This document shows positions 63,694 to 64,000 of a stretch of 64,000 bases of DNA, piece after piece. Every line of letters starts with the position of its first letter. Position 1 is the stretch's first letter. This DNA is from Bacilli bacterium (GTDB lineage Bacteria; Bacillota_I; Bacilli_A; RFN20; CAG-826). The notes under the pieces were generated by a model. It had not been told where the DNA came from. It worked only from the letters and a program-made list of their open reading frames with translations, and did not search any database. Both the position numbers and the translations under genes were made by a program. The stretch is from assembly GCA_017502465.1 (NCBI GenBank), contig JAFVUY010000017.1, positions 123,485 through 187,484 on the forward strand. Direction: 5' to 3'.

Positions 63694-64000
63694 TTATTTT
63701 GAAATTTGCTTTGTGATAGTTTTGAAGAAGTCAACCGACCACACGTCCAAAGCTGTTTTATCCTTTATGAAATCTTTGACATCATCTTTTGCCTTTTCGA
63801 AATCAATCCAGTCGAATCGCTCGCAAAGCATTTTCTTCACTTCGTCCAGAGTTAAATCATCTTCCACTTTCCACGCGTTTGATTGGATGAGCTTCTGCTT
63901 AAGGTTTTCAAGATTCAAAGTCGCACCTCTTTGCAAATAGAAAACATAATCGTATAGGTCTCTTCCCTTGATTCTGTTCTTCCAACCTCTACAAAGGATA
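63694..64000 (-). CDS. AbiEii-like nucleotidyltransferase, C-terminus (5' end outside window)
   Basis: The frame is open to the right edge. Translated from 64000 it reads RGWKNRIKGRDLYDYVFYL, then QRGATLNLENLKQKLI and on to the stop after ITKQISK. R-x-KGRDxYDxxxYLxRG followed by NLxxLxxRL-like sequence is characteristic of the AbiEii/AbiGii toxin (DUF1814) family, which inactivates tRNA or other targets in abortive infection and toxin-antitoxin systems. About 100 residues are visible; the nucleotidyltransferase core and any AbiEi antitoxin lie outside the window. A TTG start at 63936 would be false because the frame continues upstream. Confidence 0.75.
   Translation of the reverse strand, partial: ILCRGWKNRIKGRDLYDYVFYLQRGATLNLENLKQKLIQSNAWKVEDDLTLDEVKKMLCERFDWIDFEKAKDDVKDFIKDKTALDVWSVDFFKTITKQISK

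Noticed and set aside
63566..63940. 124-codon plus-strand open frame at the right end
   Set aside because: It overlaps the flavoprotein C-terminus and is antisense to the AbiEii-like gene, whose family pattern is clear; it is a shadow.
1..64000. Mycoplasma genetic code (TGA as Trp)
   Set aside because: Several well-recognised genes end at TGA in the right place (ribokinase, HEPN-like gene, flavoprotein) and all conserved Trp codons are TGG.
1..64000. CRISPR array, tRNA or rRNA genes, insertion sequences with transposase
   Set aside because: No regularly spaced repeats, cloverleaf-type sequence, rRNA core segments or transposase motifs were seen on either strand.

Overview
The window is AT-rich, densely packed DNA from a low-GC Gram-positive bacterium, most likely an uncultivated gut Bacilli/Mollicutes-related lineage (Erysipelotrichales, RF39 or Izemoplasmatales-like). 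This rests on the AT-biased codon use, many lipoproteins ending their signal in L-T-S/A-C, LemA and DagK/PlsC-type membrane genes, carbohydrate ABC systems of Bacillus type, and sequence style; no rRNA or tRNA marker is present. TGA is a stop here (for example at 9343-9345, 51965-51967 and 63633-63635) and Trp is TGG, so genetic code 11 applies rather than the mycoplasma code 4.

Layout. 1-10541: a glycan-utilisation locus of secreted, anchored or lipidated proteins. Four carry a GH43/GH32-clan-like beta-propeller domain and two carry tandem beta-rich presumed carbohydrate-binding modules; a YesL/DUF624 membrane protein and a PfkB sugar kinase sit among them. 10542-11244: a gene-poor stretch with a frameshifted gene remnant, repeats and a good promoter. 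11245-26034: starch/maltodextrin module with a cell-surface pullulanase, an abundant-looking starch-binding lipoprotein, substrate-binding protein, two permeases, GH13 alpha-glucanase, an unusually long fused MsmK-type ATPase and two lipoproteins. 26170-28293: an M6-type metalloprotease lipoprotein. 28431-37295: one long operon for amino-sugar and rhamnose catabolism (nagA, ROK protein, rhaD, rhaB, rhaA, NahK-like kinase, CBM9-like protein, unknown). 37560-39563: an orphan P-loop ATPase, galM, and a small kinase-like gene. 39755-44585: an unrecognised cassette of two paralogous 225-residue membrane proteins flanking a secreted/membrane protein and followed by a MacB-like ABC transporter, then a divergent membrane-linked XRE regulator (44610-45203). 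45364-47695: GT8, PlsC-like and CrtO-like genes. 47799-50343: large membrane protein plus LemA. 50492-55325: nagB, a HEPN/Abi-like gene, low-molecular-weight phosphatase, cysK, cysE, HAD hydrolase, glutathione peroxidase. 55340-57935 (minus): dagK, plsC and a LicA-like kinase. 58044-62328: amidohydrolase, then a DtxR-type regulator divergent from feoA-feoB plus a small Cys-containing protein. 62460-63635: BaiN/HI0933-type flavoprotein. The right edge cuts an AbiEii-like nucleotidyltransferase.

Taken together, surface enzymes and binding proteins degrade starch and at least one other glycan, ABC importers take up oligosaccharides, and cytoplasmic enzymes convert GlcNAc, rhamnose, glucose epimers and ribose-like sugars to glycolytic intermediates. 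NagA (in the rhamnose operon) and NagB (22 kb away) complete GlcNAc-6-P to fructose-6-P. Transcription signals are clear: many hairpin terminators, several sigma-A-like promoters with 16-18 base spacers, and a recurring arrangement in which the -10 box ends 6-7 bases before the ATG, which predicts leaderless mRNAs. The most unusual items are the 39.7-44.6 kb cassette, the coiled-coil-fused ABC ATPase at 22069-24615, and the degenerate beta-propeller paralogue at 2853-3959.
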